DNA of 64,000 nt from Bacteroides intestinalis (GCF_003464595.1 NZ_QRZF01000009.1:124001-188000); one strand, 5' to 3'. Shown: positions 1-8,558, counted from the first letter of the stretch. A program made the numbers and translations. Notes: generated from the letters alone by a model not told the origin.

Positions 1-201
1 TGATATAATTTGATTCATGCTTGTATTAGTATAAACGATACCGTCCAACAACAGTATTCTATCTTCCAGTTCTCCATCAAGAGAAGGCAGGCACATTACC
101 TCCTTTTCATTCAAGATGATGGATTCTCCCTTTACCAAGTGCCCCAACAACAGAACCCCGGCATCCAAAGCCTTTTCCTTATTTGCTACAACATACCTCA
201 T
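1..201 (-). CDS. Hypothetical phage protein, 5' part only
   Basis: An uninterrupted minus-strand reading frame of 67 codons starts with ATG at 201 and runs off the left edge of the window. The start lies 2 bp after the stop of the gene at 203-1408, the tight spacing of a late phage operon. The visible part is rich in Leu, Glu and Lys with no motif I recognise. It follows the tail/baseplate genes, so a structural or lysis role is possible but only inferred from position. Confidence 0.6.
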   Translation of the reverse strand, partial: MRYVVANKEKALDAGVLLLGHLVKGESIILNEKEVMCLPSLDGELEDRILLLDGIVYTNTSMNQIIS

Positions 202-202
202 A

Positions 203-1408
203 TCAATTATTTATATATATGTTCCCGTTACTGTCCGTATATTCATTTGTCCCATCAGTCAATACAGAGAAAGCCTTTTTTTGCTCGGCCTTAATGTACA
301 CGTCCAACCAATCGTCAAGATAAGTTTCACCAATACCGGTTCCATCCAACATTATCACAGTTTTTTCCCCCTCCTGCCATTGTACCCCGGTCTTATTTGC
401 ACTGTCCGTAAACCATACCATGCGGATAATCGGTGCCGGTATCGGCACAATTTCTCCATTCCACTGTACCATAGCTATATTCCTATGCAGGATTTCATCA
501 GGATTGATGGAAGCCTGACTTGCCGGTATGCACGTAAATTTTGGATAAACACGATTGACGGAGAATTGCTGTCTTGCAACCTCCTTTCCACCAACCTTCA
601 CCAACAGCAAGTAATCCCCCTTCTCGACCAAACGCAAGTCCATTATCAGGCTGGTTAAGGACAAAGCCACTATTTCATGGTTTGCGGTAGTCAGCATTGT
701 TTGACTTGATATGCTGTTCACCTGATAAAGTTCAATTGTATATCCGGTAGTTATTTTATTCACTCCCTTTGTTACCATAAGTGGAATGGTGCGCTCGTAT
801 GAATTTTCATCCAAAGCTGCATTCCTATTGGCCGTAGATGCGGAAATCAAATTGTTGGCTACCTTGTAATCATACAACAAAAGCTTGTCAAGAAATGGAT
901 TGTACTGGATTATCTGACTATCCCCAATAGACAAACCGTAGGTATCTTCACTCTTATCTACCGTTGTCAACATGATAGAGTCAGTCTTAACGGGAATATT
1001 CACCCCAAGCCGGGTATCAGCTATCAGACCTTCAAAATACAACTCAAAACTTTCACCCGGAGCCACATTTCTGCTTATGGTAATGGCACCGCGTGTATCT
1101 CCAACCGTATCTATACTGTACTTCCCATTCCATGAACTGATTGCAGAAATATTCTCTCCATTAGCAAACCAGTTCATTTCTGCCAACAAAGAATTAACAT
1201 AAGGCATATCCCAGCTACCGTCAGCGGCATTCGCTATGACTTCCGGTAAAATCACCAGCGGAGTAACCCCACGGTCAGGATCATATTCATTTGCCACCGG
1301 ATTATAGACCTGATTGGCCGGACTGTTCGGTGTCATTATCTTCAAGCTTACTGCAATCGTAAGCGGTTGAAACTCTTTTCTGATTCTTTTCTTTTCACTC
1401 TCTATCAT
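203..1408 (-). CDS. Putative phage tail/baseplate structural protein
   Basis: This 401-residue protein has no signal peptide or membrane segment. It is rich in short beta-type stretches with many Thr, Ile, Val and Asn residues, as in phage fibre and baseplate proteins. Its ATG overlaps the stop of the large upstream tail gene in an ATGA arrangement, so the two are translationally coupled. Position after tape measure, distal tail and tail-tip genes suggests a baseplate or receptor-contact protein. I do not recognise a family; the function is inferred from gene order. Confidence 0.55.
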   Translation of the reverse strand: MIESEKKRIRKEFQPLTIAVSLKIMTPNSPANQVYNPVANEYDPDRGVTPLVILPEVIANAADGSWDMPYVNSLLAEMNWFANGENISAISSWNGKYSIDTVGDTRGAITISRNVAPGESFELYFEGLIADTRLGVNIPVKTDSIMLTTVDKSEDTYGLSIGDSQIIQYNPFLDKLLLYDYKVANNLISASTANRNAALDENSYERTIPLMVTKGVNKITTGYTIELYQVNSISSQTMLTTANHEIVALSLTSLIMDLRLVEKGDYLLLVKVGGKEVARQQFSVNRVYPKFTCIPASQASINPDEILHRNIAMVQWNGEIVPIPAPIIRMVWFTDSANKTGVQWQEGEKTVIMLDGTGIGETYLDDWLDVYIKAEQKKAFSVLTDGTNEYTDSNGNIYINN

Positions 1409-4275
1409 ATCGTCACAATTGCTTCTACTGATGCAGTATCATTTGTTGCCGTTATGGTAAACAAGGTACTTACCACTGTTACTGAATTATTTCCTAAATC
1501 ACTAATTTCCTTTGTGTTATGTATCGTTATTGAACCGTTGAAATCTTTATGCTTGATATTCCAAGCTTCATCATCGGCGGTATCTCCACTATCCCTTCGG
1601 ATAGCCCATTGTCTAACTGTGTCTGTAATATCCTCCCAACCTTTAAAGACCTTGCAAGTAATTTCCATTGATTCACCATAAGCAAGAAAATTGTCACCTT
1701 GCGTATCAATCTCAATGCGTACTGGTGCATCTATCTGTAACTGTTCGATTGTGCCGGTCATATAAATGTTATTCAGATAAGCGGAATAACCGGTCATATC
1801 CAACCCGAAGATGTTGAGATTGCTCAAATCCCCATCCTGCATTGCAACCATACTCTTTGTAAACTCCCAGTCATTTACCCCTACCAAGAAACGGCGGTAT
1901 GTCCTCGTCTCATAAGCGGAAGTCTGGCGTTCCTTGTTTGTAAAGTTGCCATAAGCGACAAAATGCAAAGCCTCACACGGATGGAAAGAATATTGCCAAC
2001 GATCAGAAACACCACGAAGCACATAGCGAAACCTTTTGTTTGTTCCGGCATCCAATATTTCTGTAATACGAAAATAGATTGTACAGAAACCGGCAAACAT
2101 ACGGTTGCCACGGCTATCATCTATATCAGATACCGCATTATTCCCCGGCGTTTCATAGTCATGGAAATACCCCATGCAAATATCATCCACAGCCACAGCA
2201 CCTATTTCACCGTCTTGTAATTTCAAACTTATTGTCCCGGAACGTAGCAAGTTACCATCAGCATCATAATCAGGCTCAACACTCTCTATAATTCCAGCAC
2301 CGGGAGAACGCCATTTGTCACCAAGCACAATTTCAGCACGGTTAAAACGCAATTCCGGCACCTCTAAAAACCTGCGTAACGTGAGGCTTTCCATATACCC
2401 ACGTCCCATGCTGTCTATTTTCGCCCCAAAGCCGGTCAAACCCTCTGCAAAACCGCTTGCACCAAAGATAGCACCGGCTAAGAAGCCGATAAGCCCAGCT
2501 GCCGTATCATTGTGGGTGCGCGAAAGAAAAAGCTGATTGCCCAGTGAACGGATGATAGACTGTATCTGTTGGGTATTCAAGCCACCGGTTCCCTGCCCAC
2601 CACCTGCAATAGAGTCTATCTGATTTTGGATTTTTTCAAGCGATCCAACAGCCTTTTCCTCCCGAAGTGTCATAGTGTACTTCGGTATCATATTTTCTCC
2701 CTCTTTGATAATAAGGGTATCAATAATGATGCTGCCTTCAATACCAAGATCGCTATCAGTGAATAGCATCAAGTCCCCTTCTTTCAAAGTATCATGTATG
2801 CTTGCTTCCCCCCTTGCAACAGCCTCATCATGTTGGCGTGCCATGAAAATATCATCCACCTTCGGTTCATACGAATAGCGCACATAGTCATTCTTTGCAA
2901 GATATTTTTTCGCGGTAGCAAGCAACCGTTGTGAAGCGGCCTGAATATAAACGTCCGGCATATCAATATAAAGCAGGACAAACTTGTCACCGGACTTTAT
3001 ATTGTAATCCTTGTATGGGAAATATAATTTCAGACTTTCATCATATACACGGTTACAAGTCAGCACATATTTATTGCCCTTCTTCTCACATTTGGTTATT
3101 TCAAAATCCCGGCCACCACACATGCCGTTTTTCATGCTAATGGTGGCTGTTTCAGAAGTTAGGTAATCGTTTATATTGAAACCAACATCTTTTAGCGTTA
3201 TTGTAAAAGGTGGGACATCTTCACCTTCTTTCAGGCTATCCATTGTACCATCATCTGTCAGTTGTTCGGCATCAGCCACTTCGTCAAGATTGCCATTATC
3301 CCCGGCATCCAACGATACATAAATACCTGCATCTTTCAACTGTTCGGCGGTCATACCTTCCATTGAAGGACATATTTCTTCCAAATCACCGGTACCGTCA
3401 AAATAAACACTCCCTTCCCGAATGCCAAGCACAGCAATATTCTTGCTGTCAATATATGGATCAAGCGTTGTCTTAGGAAAATCAGGTAACATCAGATTTT
3501 CCACGGCCATGTTATTCGGCAAATAATTGGTAAGAGAACTGTTTGAGAGCTTATTATAATACCGGTTAGGCATATTTCTTGTACTACCGTATGCACGCAA
3601 TCGCGTAATAATCTGTTGATCCGCATCGGCTGTACGTTGAATTTCGTACAAACCGTTTCCACGTCCATACTTGAAAATATTGCCCACAGCAATACCGGCA
3701 GTACCGATTGTTATTGTTCGGCCACGAATAACAAAGTTCGCACCAAATTTTGAATTGAGCAACTCCAATGCACCCCATACCTTTATATTGTTCACATCAA
3801 TGTTTACATTGGTAGTGCTCACATATTCAGGGTGTACGACAACCGTCCATTTTTGTGCTCCGGTATATATACGGTCAAGATTTACTTGAACACGGTCTGC
3901 CAAATCTTGTATAGACGAAGCGAAGAAACTGAACTTTGGCAAAGAAGTGAAGTGTATCTGATTATCACTTTTCACATAATCAAGAAAATCACATCGCGTC
4001 AATTCATCTCCCGGCCAGTTAAACTTTATGTTATCATAAACAAACGCTTCTCCCGAAGTTTTTCTTGCCGCCTTTTTTAATGCCGTAGGATCATAGTTTA
4101 TCTCAAACTTCTCGCCACGGTACATAACATAGTCACCTATCTCAAAAAGAATGGGCACGGCACTTTTCAGAGTGCTTGTCACAAAACATGCACCCATCCA
4201 TGTACCATTATACTCCAAACTTTTCAGCGTACAACGTACCGTATTGCCAGTTTTATCATAAACCTTCCATGCCAT
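1405..4275 (-). CDS. Putative tail-tip/baseplate hub protein
   Basis: About 956 residues. I place the start at the ATG at 4275, giving MAWKVYD, because the longer frame beginning at 4302 would overlap the end of the upstream gene with an unlikely sequence. The N-terminal half resembles phage tail-hub/endopeptidase-type tail proteins (short beta strands, a segment around residues 90-260 with repeated aromatic-Val patterns). A Gly-rich region near residues 570-640 separates it from a C-terminal half with Ig-like beta sequence. Located directly after a distal-tail-like gene and before another structural gene. Family assignment is by size and order; no catalytic motif was identified. Confidence 0.6.
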   Translation of the reverse strand: MAWKVYDKTGNTVRCTLKSLEYNGTWMGACFVTSTLKSAVPILFEIGDYVMYRGEKFEINYDPTALKKAARKTSGEAFVYDNIKFNWPGDELTRCDFLDYVKSDNQIHFTSLPKFSFFASSIQDLADRVQVNLDRIYTGAQKWTVVVHPEYVSTTNVNIDVNNIKVWGALELLNSKFGANFVIRGRTITIGTAGIAVGNIFKYGRGNGLYEIQRTADADQQIITRLRAYGSTRNMPNRYYNKLSNSSLTNYLPNNMAVENLMLPDFPKTTLDPYIDSKNIAVLGIREGSVYFDGTGDLEEICPSMEGMTAEQLKDAGIYVSLDAGDNGNLDEVADAEQLTDDGTMDSLKEGEDVPPFTITLKDVGFNINDYLTSETATISMKNGMCGGRDFEITKCEKKGNKYVLTCNRVYDESLKLYFPYKDYNIKSGDKFVLLYIDMPDVYIQAASQRLLATAKKYLAKNDYVRYSYEPKVDDIFMARQHDEAVARGEASIHDTLKEGDLMLFTDSDLGIEGSIIIDTLIIKEGENMIPKYTMTLREEKAVGSLEKIQNQIDSIAGGGQGTGGLNTQQIQSIIRSLGNQLFLSRTHNDTAAGLIGFLAGAIFGASGFAEGLTGFGAKIDSMGRGYMESLTLRRFLEVPELRFNRAEIVLGDKWRSPGAGIIESVEPDYDADGNLLRSGTISLKLQDGEIGAVAVDDICMGYFHDYETPGNNAVSDIDDSRGNRMFAGFCTIYFRITEILDAGTNKRFRYVLRGVSDRWQYSFHPCEALHFVAYGNFTNKERQTSAYETRTYRRFLVGVNDWEFTKSMVAMQDGDLSNLNIFGLDMTGYSAYLNNIYMTGTIEQLQIDAPVRIEIDTQGDNFLAYGESMEITCKVFKGWEDITDTVRQWAIRRDSGDTADDEAWNIKHKDFNGSITIHNTKEISDLGNNSVTVVSTLFTITATNDTASVEAIVTI

Positions 4276-4279
4276 ACAG

Positions 4280-4798
4280 CTATACTTTTTCAACCAATGC
4301 AACTATCTTTGTCGGTTCCGCAACACTATACGAGGGGATTATTTGAGTTCGAGGATCAGTTACTCTAAATTTTACCGGGAAGGTCAAGACTTCATCCATA
4401 TTGGACTTGTTAAATTCAAAATCTCCAACCTCCAGTAAGTAAAGTCCTTGTCGCCCGATACCCGTGTGCGAGTTATACATTTTCAAGGTGGCACCGTCAC
4501 CATTCTCCCCCGTGAGATAGTTTTGAAAGGCCATAATTTTATCGTATGCAGTACCCAAATCCCCCTTATAACACATCTCGGCTTCCAAGTCGTATGCCTT
4601 TAATAGCAGCTTATCGGGTATGTAAGTATCTTCACCGTCTTCATCCGGCCAATCCCGTTTGGGTAAATCTTTCGTTTCCCCACCCGGCTTGAACGGAAAT
4701 TCAGTGCACACAATTCCAAAATGCACCAAGCTGTCTTTGACCGGAGCATTCTCGGTAGTTTTCTGCATCAAAATAGAATACGGTTCGTTCATATACAC
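4280..4798 (-). CDS. Putative distal tail protein
   Basis: A 172-residue protein between the cargo genes and the tail-tip gene. It contains FPVKFRV-type beta strands and an acidic, Asp/Glu/Pro-rich stretch near residues 40-60. Size and position immediately upstream of the hub protein fit a distal tail (Dit-like) or tail-accessory protein, but I see no diagnostic motif. Two in-frame ATGs (4798, 4792) are possible starts and neither has a clear ribosome binding site. The start codon follows almost directly on a hairpin plus T-run (4801-4849), an unusual leader discussed separately. Confidence 0.5.
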   Translation of the reverse strand: MYMNEPYSILMQKTTENAPVKDSLVHFGIVCTEFPFKPGGETKDLPKRDWPDEDGEDTYIPDKLLLKAYDLEAEMCYKGDLGTAYDKIMAFQNYLTGENGDGATLKMYNSHTGIGRQGLYLLEVGDFEFNKSNMDEVLTFPVKFRVTDPRTQIIPSYSVAEPTKIVALVEKV

Positions 4799-4808
4799 AT
4801 ATAAAAAA

Positions 4809-4849
4809 AGAGCTTGCCGCAGAGATATTTAGTCTCCACAACAAGCTCT
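4809..4849 (-). terminator. Hairpin with T-run just before a tail gene
   Basis: Perfect 8-bp stem AGAGCTTG (4809-4816) with CAAGCTCT (4842-4849). In the minus-strand RNA it is followed by seven U residues and then, within a few bases, the start codon at 4798. It looks like a Rho-independent terminator or attenuator placed directly before a late gene. Confidence 0.6.
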
Positions 4850-4879
4850 ATGGCCTTATACTTTAATCTTATTTCAACG

Positions 4880-4917
4880 CAAATATAATTGTATTTTCTA
4901 TATAATCATAGAAAATA
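4880..4917 (-). promoter_or_regulatory. Minus-strand promoter box with palindromic operator
   Basis: CAAATATA at 4880-4887 reads TATATTTG on the minus strand, a match to the Bacteroides -7 box TAnnTTTG, pointing toward the tail gene at 4798. Instead of a TTTG -33 box there is a perfect inverted repeat, TATTTTCTA (4892-4900) and TAGAAAATA (4909-4917), with an 8-base spacer. The same palindrome occurs at 20608-20639. Confidence 0.5.
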
Positions 4918-5003
4918 ATACCATAAAAGTATTTTTTAGTAGATTATTATACTCAACCCCTAACTTGCTTCCACGTGTATGTTGAAAAACATAAAAAATA
5001 TCA

Positions 5004-5034
5004 TTTGTCATAATTTTATTTATTAATACTTTTG
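5004..5034 (+). promoter_or_regulatory. Bacteroides-type promoter for cargo genes
   Basis: TTTG at 5004-5007 and TACTTTTG at 5027-5034 are separated by 19 bp, matching the Bacteroides -33/-7 consensus. The predicted transcript starts near 5041, about 20 bases before the ATG at 5061. This gives the plus-strand cargo pair its own promoter inside an otherwise minus-strand block. Confidence 0.65.
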
Positions 5035-5060
5035 TATTTAATTATAAAAGAGGTTATTAT

Positions 5061-5267
5061 ATGTTAGGAGTTTTAGTTTGGATAGTAGTGATTCTTCTGA
5101 TCTGCTTTAGTGTTACTGGGTGGCATTGGATTATATTTTATGTAGTCATACTACCATTTTCAACATTGCTATTTTTCTTCTATGTCGATTTTCCCGAAAA
5201 TCGTTTTAATATAAAAAGATTCAAGAATGACATAAAATATTTATTAAATAAATTACATAAGAAATGA
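5061..5267 (+). CDS. Small two-segment membrane protein (moron)
   Basis: 68 residues. Two hydrophobic stretches (about residues 2-20 and 23-42) are followed by a basic tail ending in LNKLHKK, predicting an inner-membrane protein with a cytoplasmic positive end. It lies on the plus strand within the minus-strand tail block, has its own promoter, is AT-rich, and its stop overlaps the start of the exported protein that follows. Its first 20 residues match 13 of 20 in the 46-residue protein at 32240-32380, so the phage carries two divergent copies. Function unknown. Confidence 0.65.
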   Translation: MLGVLVWIVVILLICFSVTGWHWIIFYVVILPFSTLLFFFYVDFPENRFNIKRFKNDIKYLLNKLHKK

Positions 5268-5845
5268 AAAAAAATATATTATTCTTTTTGCTTTATACTA
5301 TTATGTGTTTTACTTCCTATTCGCAGAACAAACAGATTAGTTATTCATCTGTAAATGGGCTTGTAACTTACGACAATGGTTCAGGTACGAAAGCCGATAT
5401 TGGTGCAAAATTATATATTATACCATGTAAATATTTCAAACAAGATATTGAATTAAAAAATGACTCTATACAAATGGGGTATGAATCTTTGTTACAATAC
5501 ATCAAATGGAAAGAACTTGTTGGGCAAGAACAAGCAATAGCCAAATTAAAAGAATATGACTTTTACATTTCCGCTGAAGAACAAATTAGGAGAGAAGGTG
5601 AATTAGCTATATGTTTGGTTGATATTCTCAAATCAAATAAAGTAAAATATAGTTGTACGATTGACAATACGGGAAAATATAAAACTACAATCCCTTATGG
5701 TAATTATTATTTTATATTTAAATCCGCAAATAAAAGCGTAGATAAGTCTATACTTAATGGTCGTGGAACATATAATATCTATAAAATCAAATTATATTCT
5801 AAATATAAAGATATTAGTACGTCTTTTAACGCTGACTACCATTAA
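5264..5845 (+). CDS. Exported protein of unknown function (moron)
   Basis: 193 residues with a clear N-terminal signal peptide (MKK, hydrophobic core, cleavage probably after FTSYSQ near residue 21), no lipobox Cys. The mature part contains a segment reading YSCTIDNTGKYKTTIPYG, resembling the beta-strand carboxypeptidase-regulatory/Ig-like folds common in Bacteroides secreted proteins. The start overlaps the stop of the membrane protein by 4 bp, so the two are co-translated. The pair is AT-rich compared with neighbouring tail genes and ends in its own terminator, the organisation of a lysogenic-conversion cassette. Host-benefit role is inference. Confidence 0.65.
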   Translation: MKKNILFFLLYTIMCFTSYSQNKQISYSSVNGLVTYDNGSGTKADIGAKLYIIPCKYFKQDIELKNDSIQMGYESLLQYIKWKELVGQEQAIAKLKEYDFYISAEEQIRREGELAICLVDILKSNKVKYSCTIDNTGKYKTTIPYGNYYFIFKSANKSVDKSILNGRGTYNIYKIKLYSKYKDISTSFNADYH

Positions 5846-5896
5846 ATATTGAGCTAACATAATCTGGCTAATGTTTTCGCGTATAAATTATAATTA

Positions 5897-5928
5897 GGCT
5901 GGCTCCAAAGTCAGCCCAATTTTATTTT
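5897..5928 (+). terminator. Terminator of the cargo cassette
   Basis: An 8-bp stem (5897-5904 with 5909-5916, one G-U pair, CCAA loop) followed by CAATTTTATTTT on the plus strand. It closes the transcript of the two cargo genes. Confidence 0.6.
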
Positions 5929-5958
5929 GTGCATTTTGCCACTCTTAGCCAAAAGTAT

Positions 5959-6390
5959 TCAGCTTTCGAGATATTTGTTAAGCGCATCTCTCAATTTACG
6001 AATTTCATCATTTGAAGATACTATTTCGGATATTTCATCTTCACATGCGCAATCGCACATTGAAATAAGCATACCTTTTATGCCACCTCCCTTTTCTATT
6101 TTAGCATCTTTTGAGAACATTTCTATCGGGAGAAACTCGACTACCCCTCCGCTGTCAAAACTTACCGAAGCCGCAGCGTTTTTCTTTTCCCATTCCTCCA
6201 CCTCACTACATGACATATAAGCCGTTTGACAATTTTCTAATTCTGGCTTCTTTTGCTCTATCATATCTAAATAGAACTGTATAGCCATTAAACCTTTCTC
6301 TGTTACCGTATTGTCTTTTGCAATAAGACCATTTACTTTGAATGTTTCTACAACGCATTCTTTGTTGCTCATAAATTCTACTAATTCCAT
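5959..6390 (-). CDS. Hypothetical phage protein
   Basis: 143 residues, soluble, acidic, with a Cys-rich patch (MCDCACEDE) near residue 112. It starts 10 bp after the KilA-N gene stop and is probably in the same transcript as rha and kilA-N. The N-terminal part (residues 5-50, ending EKGLMAIQFYLDMIEQ) is helical and may be a small winged-helix-like domain, but I cannot name a family. Confidence 0.5.
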   Translation of the reverse strand: MELVEFMSNKECVVETFKVNGLIAKDNTVTEKGLMAIQFYLDMIEQKKPELENCQTAYMSCSEVEEWEKKNAAASVSFDSGGVVEFLPIEMFSKDAKIEKGGGIKGMLISMCDCACEDEISEIVSSNDEIRKLRDALNKYLES

Positions 6391-6399
6391 ATTGATTTA

Positions 6400-7125
6400 T
6401 TATTTATAGTGGATAAAATTTGTATTTTCTTGCTGTAATTGGAACACGGCAGGATAGTTCCTTTTTGAATATTGTTTTCTAAGGTATGATATTAAATTAT
6501 CGAAGTTGGTAATGAATCCCTCGTTGATTAAATCAGCCACCTTCTTTTCAAGCTGCCACAGTTCGCGTTGTTTGCTTTCATCACCCTGCTTGTTGCGAAG
6601 CATTTTCTCATGTGAGTTAAACACAACCCAATTCAATGCTTCCCCAACCTTTTGCATTGCTTTCGGCATAAACTCTTTAGGAACTATCTTCTGAACGGCA
6701 GAGCCAAGTTCTTTGTAAGCATCCCCGGCATCGTTTCGATAGCGAATCATTTCATCGTACACAAACCGTAATACTTTGACTTCAAAAGCCGGATTTATCC
6801 ACATAGCAAATTTGATAAACAGAAGCGGATTCATCCAAACTTTATCGGGTGTTTTGCCTTCTTTCGTATTTCTACCCTTAACTTTTATAAGTAGTTGATT
6901 TTCACCAATGAGCATTTTTGCTCTATGGCTTTCATCCTCTGCAAGAGCTTTCAAAAACTCTGATGTATTATCAGATTCTAAGAATTTACTCATTTGCCTT
7001 CTCGGATTCCCTTCTACATTATTCCACTGCCGAAGCAATTCAGTTCCGTCAAAATAACCATCACTCGTGCGCTGAACCACAGAAAAACTATCAATGTATC
7101 GCACCATTTCTTGATTTGTTTTCAT
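6400..7125 (-). CDS. KilA-N domain protein
   Basis: 241 residues. The N-terminal 110 residues show the KilA-N pattern: DGYFDGTELL near residue 22, an RQMSKFLES helix, and KVWMNPLLFIKFAMWINPAFE near residue 94, the conserved core of this DNA-binding domain of phage and large DNA viruses. The C-terminal half is helical with a charged coiled stretch (about residues 165-205). KilA-N proteins commonly act as phage antirepressors or regulators. It follows rha by 9 bp, so the two putative regulators form one unit. Confidence 0.8.
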   Translation of the reverse strand: MKTNQEMVRYIDSFSVVQRTSDGYFDGTELLRQWNNVEGNPRRQMSKFLESDNTSEFLKALAEDESHRAKMLIGENQLLIKVKGRNTKEGKTPDKVWMNPLLFIKFAMWINPAFEVKVLRFVYDEMIRYRNDAGDAYKELGSAVQKIVPKEFMPKAMQKVGEALNWVVFNSHEKMLRNKQGDESKQRELWQLEKKVADLINEGFITNFDNLISYLRKQYSKRNYPAVFQLQQENTNFIHYK

Positions 7126-7134
7126 ATTATAAAT

Positions 7135-7506
7135 TTAGATTTTACTTAACAAAGATTTCTCCCTTTTACGGGAAAGTTCACGCTTGTTTTCTTCAAGTTC
7201 TTCCCAACGATTAATAATTTTGGCTCGTAAGTTTGCATCATAACCACTTGCGAGAAGAAGACAATCCTTTTTGGTGAGAATGTAACAAGACACTTCTTTG
7301 CTTCCACCGTTTGGCATAGGTTGAGGTCTTGATGATAATTCAAAACTGAATTGTCGTCTATCTTCCAGTTGTTCAAGGATATTGCGAATATCTCGCATTA
7401 CATTTGAATGAGTTTTGCCCGTAATTTCTGCAATCTGTAAGGAGGTCATTGTTCTTTTTTTACCTTTTCCCTCATCAATAGGTATTAACTGATTAAAATT
7501 TTCCAT
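7135..7506 (-). CDS. rha: Rha family phage regulatory protein
   Basis: 123 residues. The pattern MTSLQIAEITGKTHSNVMRDI at residues 20-40 is the Rha winged-helix core, and YILTKKDCLLLASGYDANLR followed by WEELE near residues 75-105 is the second conserved Rha segment. Rha proteins are phage-encoded regulators first known from lambdoid phages, where they interfere with growth in strains lacking integration host factor. Here the gene heads the rha/kilA-N unit and has an unusually long, structured leader (7507-7806). Confidence 0.85.
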   Translation of the reverse strand: MENFNQLIPIDEGKGKKRTMTSLQIAEITGKTHSNVMRDIRNILEQLEDRRQFSFELSSRPQPMPNGGSKEVSCYILTKKDCLLLASGYDANLRAKIINRWEELEENKRELSRKREKSLLSKI

Positions 7507-7806
7507 ATCTTTGCACTATAAAGTTAATGTTTTCCCCATCAGCGGCTCGGACATCTCCGCTTTTGGGGAATTATTTTGTCCGATCTTGTAGTAGGCAGGG
7601 AATCGAACCCCAATACGCCATTACTCGTACCTACTGAACCCTCCTTAATATAATAGTCACGCTTGACATAATAGTAAAGAGAAAGGGCAAATCCCGATGA
7701 AGCTTAATGTGGTTGTCTGCCTCAAAGAGAATGCCCTATAATATTTTACTCCAGTTCATGACAACCACGTAATGAACCTTACAACATTGTTTCCAGCGCA
7801 AATATA
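7507..7806 (-). promoter_or_regulatory. Long structured leader of rha
   Basis: About 290 bases without a gene. CAAATATA at 7799-7806 reads TATATTTG on the minus strand, a -7 box without an obvious -33. The predicted RNA contains GTTCAT/ATGAAC, GTGGTTGTC/GACAACCAC and AGGGCA/TGCCCT stems that interleave (they cannot all form without a pseudoknot), a tRNA-minihelix-like element (7587-7635), and a nested hairpin with CCCC/GGGG and AGCGG/CCGCT stems about 40 bases before the rha start. The rest of the gap (7807-8045) holds the tandem repeat at 7854-7893. Confidence 0.45.
7587..7635 (-). ncRNA. tRNA-minihelix-like element
   Basis: Minus-strand RNA: AGTAGGTA (7635-7628) pairs with TGCCTACT (7597-7590) as an acceptor-like stem, followed by ACA. 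Inside are a short hairpin with a TACG/CGTA stem and a canonical T-arm, TGGGG-TTCGATT-CCCTG. There is no D-arm or proper 7-base anticodon loop, so it is not a functional tRNA. It could be a decayed phage tRNA or an RNase P / CCA-enzyme recognition structure. Confidence 0.4.
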
Positions 7807-7853
7807 AAGACGATATTTTCACCATACAACAACCTAAAAATCAATAAAATAAA

Positions 7854-7893
7854 TTCGGTAAACATCAGTAACAAACGGTAAGAATCGGTAAAT
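7854..7893. repeat. Four tandem 10-bp repeats, CGGTAA type
   Basis: Four consecutive units with GGTA or AGTA cores at 7857, 7867, 7877 and 7887, exactly one helical turn apart, consensus near ATCGGTAAAT. The same type of array, in the same orientation, occurs at 38426-38465 beside the integrase. This phasing on one DNA face is typical of a cooperative protein-binding site. Confidence 0.6.
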
Positions 7894-8045
7894 AAAAACA
7901 GTTATATTTACTCTAAAATTTAGACATAATATAAATAATGCGCGTATCTACCGTATTGTGGCGAGATGTTGATTGTCATTTATGATACCGTTCAAATAAT
8001 ATAGGAATATAAAAGGCTATAAATAAGGATGTTGCAAAACACATG

Positions 8046-8558
8046 TTAATCCCCATTCATTTTATATCTTACCATGACATTGCCATCGGTTTCAACTTTA
8101 CAGTTTCCACCATGAACATATACATAAACTTTAGCCACATCGCTTTGCCTTACATGTAGTTTAGCCCGATCATATACACTTACAAAAACTTTGGCACAAT
8201 CCTCCACTTCAAGAGTCAATTCACTATCATGCCGCAAATGGAGAGTAACAACTGTAAATTTACCGAAAGAAAGTTTGCCTGAACATTTACCGTTCAGTAC
8301 ATATACACCATTGTCGCCTCCGATTACTGGTTCATCAACAAAAATATGGTTTTGATGAAGCAGACTCCGGTCAAAATTGCCTTTTATATATTCCACCGTC
8401 GGATAATCGTGTTCAATACAAAAATCAATGCCCCGTATATACATTCCGATCAATTCTTGCTGGCTTTTATTGTTTTGCCAGTCACCTTGCCATTGTGTGC
8501 AGAGGCCATACGATACGGCATGGCCTCTCAATTCACTATTCAATCTGTTCATAATCAT
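8046..8558 (-). CDS. Putative tail-associated beta-repeat protein
   Basis: 170 residues. The C-terminal 90 residues consist of short regularly spaced strands (LTLEVEDCAKVFVSVYD, AKLHVRQSDVAKVYVYV) that look like a small beta-helix of the polymer-forming type. The N-terminal 60 residues are helical and rich in Trp/Gln. The start overlaps the tape measure stop (ATGA), so it is coupled to tail assembly. The exact role is unknown; position suggests a tail or tail-chaperone function. Confidence 0.55.
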   Translation of the reverse strand: MIMNRLNSELRGHAVSYGLCTQWQGDWQNNKSQQELIGMYIRGIDFCIEHDYPTVEYIKGNFDRSLLHQNHIFVDEPVIGGDNGVYVLNGKCSGKLSFGKFTVVTLHLRHDSELTLEVEDCAKVFVSVYDRAKLHVRQSDVAKVYVYVHGGNCKVETDGNVMVRYKMNGD

